A stretch of DNA of 64,000 bases, from the NCBI RefSeq assembly GCF_011682045.1, contig NZ_VVIW01000009.1:62001-126000 (forward strand), given 5' to 3'. Made by a program: the position numbers and the translations under genes. Every line of letters starts with the position of its first letter. Position 1 is the first letter of the stretch. This DNA is from Massilia aquatica (GTDB lineage: Bacteria > Pseudomonadota > Gammaproteobacteria > Burkholderiales > Burkholderiaceae_D). The notes beneath the pieces are model-generated. The model did no database searches and was not told the DNA's origin. It was given only the letters and a program-made list of their open reading frames with translations. This document shows positions 44,462 through 53,040 of this stretch, one piece after another.

Positions 44462-44947
44462 ATGCAGCCAAGAATCGGCCTGGTCATGCCGGTATGGTGG
44501 GTGGGTGTGGGTTTGTTTGCGTTCAACATCATGATTTTCTGGGGCCCGATCCCCTTTTATGCGCTGCTGGCCACTACCGCGCTGCTTGTTTACTGGCGCC
44601 GTGTGTCGCTTGAGAAAACGAAGTGGCTCGCGGCGCAGCGCGCGCTGCGCGACTACGAGGCCGACGACAAGCTGCCCTTGCAGGAACGCGGCCAGCTGAT
44701 ACGCAGCGCGCTCTTCTGTACCACATGGACAAGGACCCGTCCGCAACACATGCTTCATAATCAAAACGCGATGACGTATCTGCTCAGGGACCTGGGAGCG
44801 TGGCTCACGGCAGACGAGCGTTCGACCATCAACGCGATGCTGGCCGAAATGACATCGCGCTATCGCCAGCGATACGTCAGGCAGGTGAAGGACTTCCTGG
44901 AGCACAAAGGCGAACGCCATGGCATCGGGCAGTTTCGCGCCAGCTGA
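44462..44947 (+). CDS. Hypothetical membrane protein with helical tail
   Basis: 161 residues. Two N-terminal membrane helices (VMPVWWVGVGLFAFNIMIF and IPFYALLATTALLVYW) are followed by an amphipathic, charged cytoplasmic part of about 110 residues, rich in Arg, Glu and Gln (LTADERSTINAMLAEMTSRY). No family recognised. It is coupled to the 51-residue membrane protein before it, and the pair may form one small complex. Confidence 0.65.
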   Translation: MQPRIGLVMPVWWVGVGLFAFNIMIFWGPIPFYALLATTALLVYWRRVSLEKTKWLAAQRALRDYEADDKLPLQERGQLIRSALFCTTWTRTRPQHMLHNQNAMTYLLRDLGAWLTADERSTINAMLAEMTSRYRQRYVRQVKDFLEHKGERHGIGQFRAS

Positions 44948-45025
44948 GCAGACAGGCTGATAGGGGTACAGGTGGACAGGTGCGCCACATGTTCATTGAC
45001 TGTAGCGGTTGAATGCCGGTTGCCG

Positions 45026-45448
45026 TTATTGCGCTGTGGCGGGCGTCTTGCCGGCAGCGGCGTCGGCTTTGATGCGGCGCAACGATGCCAGGATCTGCTC
45101 CACGCTCTGGCCGCTCGGATACGCCATCACGTGCCCTTTGCCGTTTGGATCAAGAAAATGCACTCCGGCGACGCCAATTTCCGGTTGCCGGTCGCAGCTA
45201 CTTTCGTAGGCAGGCACGCTGTCGAGTTGCGGCCCTTTGAAATGCTCCAGAACCTTGACGGTGACGCGCTCGCCGCTGGGGGAGTGCACCAATTCGCCGC
45301 CCTCTGCGTACACCACATGGGCGGCGATGTTGTAGAGCTGCTCGACAGTGTAAGGCGTAAATTTGCCTGCCGGCGTGCATGCCGTAGCAGTGGCGGGAAA
45401 GCACATCAGTGACGTCAGCCAGAGGAACATACTGGAGATTGTCTTCAT
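45026..45448 (-). CDS. Secreted protein with TIMP/netrin-like (OB-fold) features
   Basis: 140 residues. The signal peptide ends in ATATA, and the mature protein begins with Cys (CTPAGKFTPYTVEQLY). HVVYAEGGELV and VTVKVLEHFKGPQLDSV follow, then a second Cys in ESSCDRQPEIGVAGV. The pattern of N-terminal Cys plus strands around V-x-A/G-x-V and a W/FKG-type strand resembles bacterial proteins related to tissue inhibitors of metalloproteinases. The neighbour at 45469 has the same plan, so they look like a tandem duplication. Function unknown. Confidence 0.65.
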   Translation of the reverse strand: MKTISSMFLWLTSLMCFPATATACTPAGKFTPYTVEQLYNIAAHVVYAEGGELVHSPSGERVTVKVLEHFKGPQLDSVPAYESSCDRQPEIGVAGVHFLDPNGKGHVMAYPSGQSVEQILASLRRIKADAAAGKTPATAQ

Positions 45449-45468
45449 GCTGGCCTTAAGATAGGGAT

Positions 45469-45930
45469 TCACTGATGGGCGTCGAGGATGTGCAGCACAT
45501 CCTTTGGCACGTCGCCGTTCGCGAGGCGCTTGCTCAGCATGCTCATCGGATGCACCCGCCCATTCTCGACATAGCCGACGATCAGCCATTCCGCACCAGC
45601 CTCGACCGAAAAATCAAACACACCATCGCAGCTTGAACCCGTTGGCTTTGCAACGTACCCGCGTCCGGACACCATCTCCCGGGGCGTCCCGCGCCACCAG
45701 CGCGTCGTTTCAAACTCAAAATTTTGATCAACGAGGAGCAAAGGCGATGCTGGCAGCGATACGACCGACGTTACTTTTCCAAGGAACACGACTTGCTTGG
45801 GATCTTTTTTGGCCAAAAATGCTTTGAGGTCGTACGCTTCCTCAGCAAGTTTGCATGCATGGGCAGGCATAGCAGTACTGAAGAGTGCCAGGATAAGGGA
45901 GACGGAGAGCGAGGTTGCAATGGCGCGCAT
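45469..45930 (-). CDS. Secreted protein, paralogue of the next gene
   Basis: 153 residues. The signal peptide (ATSLSVSLILALFSTAMPAHA) leaves Cys as the first mature residue (CKLAEEAYDL). QVVFLGKVTSVVSL, then FEFETTRWWRGTPREMV, a Cys in GSSCDGVFDF and EWLIVGYVENG follow, matching the order of elements in the 140-residue protein 20 bases downstream. Both genes are probably one operon. The strands V-F-L-G-K-V and W-W-R-G suggest a TIMP/netrin-like OB fold (inference from pattern only). Confidence 0.68.
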   Translation of the reverse strand: MRAIATSLSVSLILALFSTAMPAHACKLAEEAYDLKAFLAKKDPKQVVFLGKVTSVVSLPASPLLLVDQNFEFETTRWWRGTPREMVSGRGYVAKPTGSSCDGVFDFSVEAGAEWLIVGYVENGRVHPMSMLSKRLANGDVPKDVLHILDAHQ

Positions 45931-46024
45931 GGATCCTTTCGTTCGCCGGAATGAACGCAGGCCAGGCTCGCGCATGCTCGATGGATTTTATGCGTTCACT
46001 GCAGACGACTGAATGCTAGTTCAC

Positions 46025-46098
46025 TGGAGCGGGTGAAGGGAATCGAACCCTCGTCGTAAGCTTGGGAAGCTTCTGCTCTACCATTGAGCTACACCCGC
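46025..46098 (-). tRNA. tRNA-Gly (TCC)
   Basis: A 74-base cloverleaf with acceptor GCGGGTG/CACCCGC, D-loop AGCTCAATGGTAGAGC, anticodon loop TTCCCAA (anticodon TCC), T-arm GAGGGTTCGATTCCCTTC, discriminator T and encoded CCA. It is nearly identical in layout to the E. coli glycine tRNA of this type. Confidence 0.95.
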
Positions 46099-46185
46099 GT
46101 GCAACGCATTTTACGCTTGAATGACTGCTACCGGCAAGTTTACCCAGCCGCAAAATGAAGATGCCGGGAAACGATGATGTTTTGG

Positions 46186-46261
46186 TGGTGCGGCTGGCGG
46201 GGATCGAACCCACAACCCTTGGCTTCGGAGGCCAATACTCTATCCATTGAGCTACAGCCGC
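46186..46261 (-). tRNA. tRNA-Arg (CCG)
   Basis: A 76-base cloverleaf with acceptor GCGGCTG/CAGCCGC, D-arm AGCTCAATGGATAGAGT, anticodon loop CTCCGAA (anticodon CCG), T-arm with GGTTCGATCCC, and ACCA at the 3' end. It lies 87 bases upstream of tRNA-Gly on the same strand, so the two may be one transcript. Confidence 0.95.
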
Positions 46262-46538
46262 ATTCCTGGTCCGCTTCGGACGCTTGAATGACCTGAACGG
46301 TCGCAGGCATTATAAGCTCCCCGCCGCCCCGCACCCAAGGGTTTTCGCCATCTTGGCCCTGATCCTCCGGTGCGCCTGGCCATCCCACCCGGCGCCGGGC
46401 GGTTTTCGACACTTGCAGCGCGTCACCGCAAAGATCCGGTCAAGGCTTGCGACTTTGTCGCGCCACAAACTAGCGCCGATCACATGCATAGACAATGGGC
46501 CGCCGGGCTGCCGTCCGAACCATGCCAAGGAGCGCGCA

Positions 46539-47669
46539 ATGAACAGACGCTTTGCAACATTTCTCGACATGTCGCTGTGGATCAGCGCCCTGATGGCGCT
46601 CGTCTATCACGTGCGCTTCCTCATGTTCGTCGATTACGACGCGGTGCAGGCGCGCTCGCTGATCGACCAGATCTTCTATTTCCTCACAGGACTCGGGCAC
46701 GAATCGTTTGCCGTGTTTTTCGTCATCAACGGCATCTTCGTGGGCCTGTTCCTGCGCCACATGCCGGCGGCCCAGGGCGATCGCGCCCTGCTTGCGCGCT
46801 GGTGGCGCTCGCATCTGGCGCTGTTGCCGCTGCTGGCGCTGGGCGGCCTGCTCGACCTGGGCGGCGTACATTTCCTCAACGGTTCGGGCGTGTATTCGGA
46901 CTTTCCGGCCTTTAGCACCGTCACCCTGAGCTGGACCACTTTTTTCGGCAACCTGTTCATGCTGCAACCGGCCCTGGTGCCGACCTTCGGCAGCAACGGC
47001 ATGCTGTATCTGTACGCCTACCTGTGGTGGTCGTGCTGCCTGCTGGTCCTGCTGCGGTGCGCATGGCGCAGCCGCACGGCGTGGCAGATGGCGGCCGGCG
47101 CCGCGCTGCTGCTGGTCCTGGCGCTGTGGATGCCGCCGACCTTCTGGCCGTGGCTGGCGATCTGGCTGCTCGGCGTGGCGGTCGGCCTGCGCGGACCGTG
47201 GCCGCGCCCCCTGCTCCATCCGCTGGCGGCCTGGGCCTTGCTGGCGGCGGCGATCGTGTTTTCGCGCGTGGCCGGCGCCCGCACCGACCTGCTGCCGGCG
47301 CCCTGGGGTGAGCTGCTCATGCTGTGGAAGTACGTGATCGTCGGCGTGGGATTCGCCGCCGTCGCCAGCGTGCTCTACCGCAGCCCGATGTGCGCGGCAC
47401 CTGCGCCGCGCGGCGCGGCGTCCTCCTTCTTTGGCAGGCTGAACCGCCATCTGGCCGACAGCGCCAGCGTCGCCTTCCTGTTTCATTTTCCCTTGATGAT
47501 GCTGCTCACCGCAATCGGCGCCGACCTGTTCGGCCACCGCCTGATGCAGCAGCCAGGGCCGCTGTGTTACGTGCTGGTGGGCGCCATCGTCGTGGTGTGT
47601 TACGCGGCAAGCCATGCGCTGGTGCGCTGCGTCGGCACCCGCGCCGGCGGCTTGCGGCCGATCGTGTGA
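46539..47669 (+). CDS. Acyltransferase-3 family membrane protein (OpgC-like)
   Basis: 376 residues with about ten membrane helices. RRFATFLDMSLWISALMALV and the early His (YHVRFL, near residue 24) fit the acyltransferase-3 group, as do HESFAVFFVINGIFVGLF and FLFHFPLMMLLT. Family members transfer acyl groups from the cytoplasm to periplasmic glycans; the acceptor here is unknown. The start is clear: AAGGAG lies 8 bases before the ATG. Confidence 0.8.
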   Translation: MNRRFATFLDMSLWISALMALVYHVRFLMFVDYDAVQARSLIDQIFYFLTGLGHESFAVFFVINGIFVGLFLRHMPAAQGDRALLARWWRSHLALLPLLALGGLLDLGGVHFLNGSGVYSDFPAFSTVTLSWTTFFGNLFMLQPALVPTFGSNGMLYLYAYLWWSCCLLVLLRCAWRSRTAWQMAAGAALLLVLALWMPPTFWPWLAIWLLGVAVGLRGPWPRPLLHPLAAWALLAAAIVFSRVAGARTDLLPAPWGELLMLWKYVIVGVGFAAVASVLYRSPMCAAPAPRGAASSFFGRLNRHLADSASVAFLFHFPLMMLLTAIGADLFGHRLMQQPGPLCYVLVGAIVVVCYAASHALVRCVGTRAGGLRPIV

Positions 47670-47694
47670 CTCCCCTGTCGCAGCGCGCGCGTCT

Positions 47695-49176
47695 TCAGGC
47701 AAGCGCCGCCGGCGCCGCCAGTTCGCGCGCCTGGCGAAAGCCGTCGACCAGCACGCCGAAGGCTTGCGCCTTCATGTCCTCGCCCGGCACCCGCAAGATA
47801 TACGAGGGGTGGTAGACCACCACCACCCAGCGCCCCTCGTGCATGAAGGGTTTGCCCAGCACCTCCTTGAGCGTGGCGTGCGGATTGCCCGTGACCGCCT
47901 TGAGCGCGGTGCTGCCGAGGGCGACGACGACCTCGGGCTGGACCTGTTCCAGCTCGCTGCCGAGCCAGTAGGCGCAGGCGTCGACCTCGCGCTGGGCCGG
48001 GGTCTTGTGCATGCGCCGCTTGCCGCGTGGCTCCCACTTGAAATGTTTGACGGCGTTGGTGAGGTAGATCGTGCGCCGGTCGAGCTCGGCCTTGGCCATG
48101 GCGCGGTCGAGCAGTTGCCCGGCCGGGCCCACAAACGGCAGCCCGGCCAGGTCTTCCTGGTCGCCCGGCTGCTCGCCCACCAGCATGATGCGCGCTTCGA
48201 GCGGGCCGACCCCGCCCACGGCCTGGGTCGCGTGCTGCCACAGTTCGCAGCGGCGGCACTGGTCGAGCGTGCTGGGCGCGTCGCGCTGCGGCTGGGCCTT
48301 GTCGGCACTGATGGGAATGACGGTGCCGCCGCGCTGCCCCACGCTGTGGGTCTGCCCCACCCTGCGCGCGCCGGCCGCCGCCTGCGACACCATCTCGGGC
48401 ACCAGCGCGCCTTCGGGCAGGTTCTTCCAGAAACGCGTGGGGATGTGTCCGTGCATCAGGTCGGCATTGAGGCGGGCCGGATTGAAGATGCTGCGGTAGT
48501 AGGTGAGCCACAGGGCTTCGCCGGCGTCGTCGATGTCTTCGGGGCCGCGCATCAGCGGGCCGGTGCTGTGCAGGGTGGCGCCGTCCCACAGCACGCTGGC
48601 CTCGGGCGTGGCGATCATCCAGCTGACCTTGCCCATGCGGCTGGTAAAGTGGCGCGCCACCTGCGGCAGTACGTCGTGGGCGGGCTCGAACCAGGCCACG
48701 AAACGGGGCGGACCGGCGTCTTCGCGGCGCTCGCGGAAACGGATGTAGGCATGCATGTCATGCTCCTCGCGGCGTACCGCCTTGACCATGGCGTGCAGGC
48801 GGGCGCCATCTTCGTCGGCCGCCGAGAGCACGTCTTTTTCGCCCTGCTGCCAGCGCCACAGCACCAGGTACAGGAACGCCCAGCGGTTCGGCACGCGGCA
48901 GCAAGCCGCGCTTTGCAGCATGTCCATCAGCTGGCGCGGTATGCGCATGGTGGACTTGCTCTCAGCTTGGACCGCGCCAGAAGGCTGCGGTTCCTCACCC
49001 TGCGAAAAAAGATCGCCGTCATCCTTGTGCGAAATCCATTGCACCGCATGGGGCGGCACCTTGTGCGCCAGCAAGTCGCGCGCGGCGTGGCGCCACTGCT
49101 CGAAGGAGTGGACCAATACCGGACGCCCGGCCGCAGCCGAGGCGGCCGCGCTTACGCCGCCTGCAGTTCCGCCCAT
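47695..49176 (-). CDS. DUF4130-UdgX fusion, uracil-DNA binding repair protein
   Basis: 493 residues. The N-terminal half (about 1-280) is the DUF4130 'probable DNA metabolism' domain (VHSFEQWRHAARDLL, VPNRWAFLYLVLWRW, VARHFTSRMGKVSWMI). The C-terminal half is a family 4-type uracil glycosylase of the UdgX class: CRRCELWQHATQAV, motif A VGEQPGDQEDLAG, the diagnostic loop GKRRMHKTP, and motif B VYHPSYILR. In UdgX the His of the KRRIH loop forms a covalent bond with the uracil site in DNA (known for the family). Its start overlaps the radical SAM gene by 25 bases; both lie under one LexA box. Confidence 0.92.
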   Translation of the reverse strand: MGGTAGGVSAAASAAAGRPVLVHSFEQWRHAARDLLAHKVPPHAVQWISHKDDGDLFSQGEEPQPSGAVQAESKSTMRIPRQLMDMLQSAACCRVPNRWAFLYLVLWRWQQGEKDVLSAADEDGARLHAMVKAVRREEHDMHAYIRFRERREDAGPPRFVAWFEPAHDVLPQVARHFTSRMGKVSWMIATPEASVLWDGATLHSTGPLMRGPEDIDDAGEALWLTYYRSIFNPARLNADLMHGHIPTRFWKNLPEGALVPEMVSQAAAGARRVGQTHSVGQRGGTVIPISADKAQPQRDAPSTLDQCRRCELWQHATQAVGGVGPLEARIMLVGEQPGDQEDLAGLPFVGPAGQLLDRAMAKAELDRRTIYLTNAVKHFKWEPRGKRRMHKTPAQREVDACAYWLGSELEQVQPEVVVALGSTALKAVTGNPHATLKEVLGKPFMHEGRWVVVVYHPSYILRVPGEDMKAQAFGVLVDGFRQARELAAPAALA

Positions 49177-50384
49177 AAATCCAGCTGCCGTGGTGAGTGC
49201 TCGGCCATGGAGCGGCGCAGGACCTCGGACGCGGTGGTGTCCGAGGCCGGGCGGTAGTCGGCCGTGACGATGAACGGGGCGATCTTTTTCATGCTGCAGC
49301 GCAGGCGCGTGAGGTCGGCGTAGCGGATGCGGCGCAGGCGGCGCAGTTCCACCAGCCGTTTGGCGTTGCGCAGGCCGATGCCGGGCACGCGCGCGATCAT
49401 CGATTCTTCGGCCATGTTCAAGTCCATCGGGAAATGCTCGCGGTGCGCCAGCGCCCACGCCAGCTTGGGGTCGATGTCGAGCGCCAGGTTGCCGGCTGCC
49501 GGCAGCAGTTCGGCCGCGTTAAAGCCGTAGCTGCGCATGAGAAAGTCGGCCTGGTACAGGCGGTGCTCGCGCTGCATGGGCGGCGGCGCTGCCGGCACCG
49601 AGTCCGGGCTTTGCGGAATCGGGCTGAAGGCCGAATAGTAGACCCGCTTGAGCTTGTAGCTGCCGTACAGGGTTTCGGCGGTGTTAAGGATGGTCTGGTC
49701 GTCGCTGGCGTCGGCGCCGACGATCATTTGCGTGCTTTGCCCGGCCGGCGCGAACCTGGGCGCGCGTGGTTCCTGGGCTTTTTCGTCGAGCTTGCGGCGG
49801 ATCGAACCCATGGCCAGCTTGATGGTGTGCACGCTCTTTTCGGGCGCCAGGCGCGTGATGCTGCCCTCGGTCGGCAGCTCGATGTTGACGCTGAGCCGGT
49901 CGGCGTACTTGCCGGCGGCGGCGATCAGGGCGGGGTCGGCGTCGGGAATGGTCTTGAGGTGGATATAGCCACGAAAATTGTGGACTTCGCGCAACTGCCG
50001 CGCGATGGCGACCAATTGCTCCATGGTGTAGTCGGCCGACTGGATGATGCCGGAACTGAGGAACAGGCCGTCGATATAGTTGCGCAGGTAAAAGTCGACG
50101 GTCAGCTTGACCACTTCATCGACCGAAAAACGGGCGCGCGGCACGTTGGAAGTGCGGCGGTTGACGCAATACTGGCAGTCGTACACGCAAAAGTTGGTCA
50201 GCAGGATCTTGAGCAGGGACACGCAGCGCCCGTCCGGCGTGTAGCTGTGGCAAATGCCCATGCCGTTGGTGGCGCCGATGCCGTCCTTGCCCTCGGACGA
50301 GCGCTTGGGCGCGCCGCTGCTGGCGCAGGAAGCGTCGTATTTGGCCGCGTCGGCGAGGATTTCGAGCTTGTCGGTCAGTTCCAT
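49152..50384 (-). CDS. Putative DNA modification/repair radical SAM protein
   Basis: 410 residues. The radical SAM cluster motif is CVYDCQYC near residue 65 (CxxxCxxC), within LTNFCVYDCQYCVNRRT. LSSGIIQSADYTMEQL, YIHLKTIPDADP and VNIELPTEGSI are typical of the family annotated as DNA repair radical SAM proteins, usually paired with DUF4130/UdgX proteins. A helix-hairpin-helix near 345-365 (ARVPGIGLRNAKRLVELRR) suggests DNA contact. Exact chemistry is unknown. It is the first gene of an SOS-type operon with the DUF4130-UdgX gene. Confidence 0.92.
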   Translation of the reverse strand: MELTDKLEILADAAKYDASCASSGAPKRSSEGKDGIGATNGMGICHSYTPDGRCVSLLKILLTNFCVYDCQYCVNRRTSNVPRARFSVDEVVKLTVDFYLRNYIDGLFLSSGIIQSADYTMEQLVAIARQLREVHNFRGYIHLKTIPDADPALIAAAGKYADRLSVNIELPTEGSITRLAPEKSVHTIKLAMGSIRRKLDEKAQEPRAPRFAPAGQSTQMIVGADASDDQTILNTAETLYGSYKLKRVYYSAFSPIPQSPDSVPAAPPPMQREHRLYQADFLMRSYGFNAAELLPAAGNLALDIDPKLAWALAHREHFPMDLNMAEESMIARVPGIGLRNAKRLVELRRLRRIRYADLTRLRCSMKKIAPFIVTADYRPASDTTASEVLRRSMAEHSPRQLDLWAELQAA

Positions 50385-50398
50385 GGCCTGGTCTTTAA

Positions 50399-50414
50399 CT
50401 GTATGTATATACAG
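50399..50414. promoter_or_regulatory. LexA box (SOS operator)
   Basis: CTGTATGTATATACAG is a perfect CTGT-N8-ACAG site with an alternating TA core. The flanking bases (A before, TA after) further match the consensus. It lies 15 bases before the start of the radical SAM gene, overlapping where its promoter must be. Confidence 0.9.
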
Positions 50415-50474
50415 TATGGTACACCATTCCCATGGCGCGGTGCACGCGATAGGCGTGCACTGTACGCAAGGGCG

Positions 50475-52709
50475 TCAGGCGCGCTTGGCCTGCGGCACGC
50501 CGGCGTGGCAGGCCGCCAGCTGCACTTCCTGTTCCTGCAGCACGTCGAGGAAGCGGCCCAGCGAGACCGGATGGTGGAACAGGTAGCCCTGCATGGTCAG
50601 GCAGCCGTTCGACTTGAGGTAGCGCGCCTGCACCTCGGTTTCCACCCCTTCGGCGATCAGGTGCAGGCCCAGGCCGCGCGCGATCGAAATGATCGCCAGG
50701 ATGACCGGGTAATGCCCTTGCTCGTCGTGGATTTCCTTCACAAACGACTGGTCGATCTTGATCGTGTGGATCGGGAAGCGGTGCAGGTAGGACAGCGACG
50801 AATAACCGGTGCCAAAATCGTCGATCGCCACCGACACGCCCAGTTGGCACAGCTTGTTCAACTGCTCGATCGCGTACTGCGGATTGCGGATGCAGATATT
50901 CTCGGTGATTTCGACTTCGATCTGCGCCGGCGAAATCCCGTAGCGCAGCAGCGCGCCGCGCATCTTCTCGAAAAAGTCGCCGCGGTCGAGGTATTGCGGC
51001 GACAGGTTCAGGGACAGGCGAATCGCTTCGCCGCCGTGCTCGTTCCAGACCAGCATGTCGCGGCACAGCGCGCCCAGCATCCAGTCCGAAATCGGCAGCA
51101 TCAGGCCATTGTCTTCGGCGAACGGCAGGAACTCGTTGGCGGTCAACAGGCCGCGCTGCGGATGGTTCCAGCGCATCAGCCCTTCGGCGCCGATGATGCG
51201 CCCGGTGATCACGTCGATCTGCGGCTGGTAGTACATTTCCAGCTCGTTCTGCTCGAGCGCCTTGCGCAGGCTCTGTTCGAGCGCGATCTTCTGGTGCGAC
51301 ACGTCGAGCATCGAGTTGTGATAAAAACTCTGGCCGTTCTTGCCCAGCGCCTTGACCTGGTACATGGCGATGTCAGCGTGGCGCAGCAGCTCGTCGATCG
51401 ACTCGCCGTCGCCCGGATAAATCGCAATGCCGATGCTGGCCGAAATATGCACCTGGTGCCCATCGAGGTCGAACGGCAGGTGCAGGCAGGCCAGGAATTT
51501 CTCGGCGATGGCTTTCGCTTCGGCGCGCCCGGCCAGTTCCGGCAGCACGATGGTGAATTCGTCGCCGCCCTGGCGCGCCAGGGTGTCGCCATCGCGCAGG
51601 CATTGCTTCAGGCGCAGCGCGACCTGCTGCAGCAGTTCGTCGCCCTTGACGTGGCCGAGCGTGTCGTTGACCAGCTTGAAGCGATCGAGGTCGATGAACA
51701 TCACCGCCAGCTCGGTCAGCTTGCGCTTGGCCTGGATGATGGCCAGCCCGAGGCGGTCCTTGAACAGCATGCGGTTCGGCAGGTCGGTCAGGATGTCGTG
51801 GTAGGCCTGGTAGGAAATGACTTCTTCGGCGCGCTTGCGGTCGGTGATATCGCGCGCCACGCCGTAGGTGCCGTAGAACTCGAGCTTCTTGACGTCGTTG
51901 TCCGGCACATGCATGCCCATCGAATTGAGCGAGATGGTCATCAGGGTGGTGGTGAACTGGCGGTCCTGGCCGGCGCGCGCATGGCATTTGAGGCGCAGTT
52001 CGACATTGCGCGAGGCCCGTTCGTCGACGCGGCGCTCGTTGAAGGCGTAGCGCGCGCGCTCCAGGTCTTCGTCGTGCACCAGCATCGTGTAGTGCTGGCC
52101 GATCAGGTCTTCGCGCGCGAAGCCGAGCAACTGGAAGGCGCGGTCGTTGACGAAGGTGAAGCGGCCCTCGTGATTGAGGGTGTAGATGATGTCGGGCGAA
52201 CTGTCGACCAGGTAGCGGTACAGCTTTTCGGAGTTTTCCAGCTGCGAGGCGATGCGCTCGTTGTCCAGGGCCAGGCTGCGCTGCTGCAGCGCGTTGCCGA
52301 CCGTCTTGAGCATCTCTTCGCGGCTGTAGGGCTTGCGCAGGTAATCGTAGGCGCCGCGCTTCAAGGCGCCGATGGCGGCCTCGATGCCGACATCGCCGCT
52401 CATCACGATCACGTCGGCGTCGATCGCGCGCGCGTTGATGAAGTCCATGATCTCATGGCCGCTCATGTCGGGCAGGCGCAGGTCGAGCAGGACCAGGTCG
52501 AAGCGCCCGGCCGCCAGCTGCGCCAGCGCCTCGGCGCCGCTTTTGGCGGTGACCAGGTCGAAGCCGCGGTCGCGCAGCAGTTCGTGCAGGGCCGACAGCA
52601 GGCGCGGCTCGTCGTCGATCAGCAGGATGCGCGGCAGGGCATGCGCATCGGCCTGGCTGGAAGAGGCGTCATCGGTCTGCAACAGCGCGCTGGCGGGATT
52701 GTCGTTCAT
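50475..52709 (-). CDS. REC-PAS-GGDEF-EAL cyclic-di-GMP signalling protein
   Basis: 744 residues. A receiver domain (about 28-145) has DDEP, phospho-Asp in LVLLDLRLPDMSG and the Lys of YLRKPYSREEM. Then come a PAS domain (YLVDSSPDIIYTL, about 185-300), a GGDEF domain with intact ARQGGDEF and MFIDLDRFKLVNDTLGH, and an EAL domain from about 480. EAL-domain residues: EGLMRWNHPQRG, NICIRNPQY, AIDDFGTGYSSL, KIDQSFV, AEGVETE. Both catalytic domains look active, so it may make or degrade c-di-GMP. No partner kinase lies beside it. Upstream is 331 bases without a gene, holding only the promoter. Confidence 0.95.
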   Translation of the reverse strand: MNDNPASALLQTDDASSSQADAHALPRILLIDDEPRLLSALHELLRDRGFDLVTAKSGAEALAQLAAGRFDLVLLDLRLPDMSGHEIMDFINARAIDADVIVMSGDVGIEAAIGALKRGAYDYLRKPYSREEMLKTVGNALQQRSLALDNERIASQLENSEKLYRYLVDSSPDIIYTLNHEGRFTFVNDRAFQLLGFAREDLIGQHYTMLVHDEDLERARYAFNERRVDERASRNVELRLKCHARAGQDRQFTTTLMTISLNSMGMHVPDNDVKKLEFYGTYGVARDITDRKRAEEVISYQAYHDILTDLPNRMLFKDRLGLAIIQAKRKLTELAVMFIDLDRFKLVNDTLGHVKGDELLQQVALRLKQCLRDGDTLARQGGDEFTIVLPELAGRAEAKAIAEKFLACLHLPFDLDGHQVHISASIGIAIYPGDGESIDELLRHADIAMYQVKALGKNGQSFYHNSMLDVSHQKIALEQSLRKALEQNELEMYYQPQIDVITGRIIGAEGLMRWNHPQRGLLTANEFLPFAEDNGLMLPISDWMLGALCRDMLVWNEHGGEAIRLSLNLSPQYLDRGDFFEKMRGALLRYGISPAQIEVEITENICIRNPQYAIEQLNKLCQLGVSVAIDDFGTGYSSLSYLHRFPIHTIKIDQSFVKEIHDEQGHYPVILAIISIARGLGLHLIAEGVETEVQARYLKSNGCLTMQGYLFHHPVSLGRFLDVLQEQEVQLAACHAGVPQAKRA

Positions 52710-53040
52710 TGGAACCTTAAACGGAATCCATCGTCCGCATCCGCAACGCGCACTGGCCCGGCCGCTGCGGGAATCGGTGCTGCCAGGGCGCGCCTGGGCC
52801 GCTTGCGAAGATCGTTGTCCGAATGCTGCATGGTGTCGAAAACTGCCGCCAAATAGTCGATGGTTGGAGGTGGCGCGCAACACGGGCGACCACGACGAAT
52901 AATCAGGATACGCCTGGCGCGCGCGGGGTTTGGGCAGCGTGTCAGGTTTAAAAAACGGCTATCTTAGCATATATGCACGAATGTTGACCCTAGGAACGTT
53001 ACTCAAAGCAAAACTTTTTCTTGTCAAGTGGGGCTGCGCA

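Noticed and set aside
46025-46261. The tRNA genes as attachment site of the phage island
   Set aside because: No integrase is present, and I found no copy of the tRNA 3' ends near the trmB border at 25711-25763. The island repressor end is also almost 2 kb from the tRNAs.
49197-52856. A 1219-codon open frame antisense to the radical SAM and GGDEF-EAL genes
   Set aside because: It spans two well-supported genes and the promoter between them. Composition is typical of a GC-rich shadow frame.
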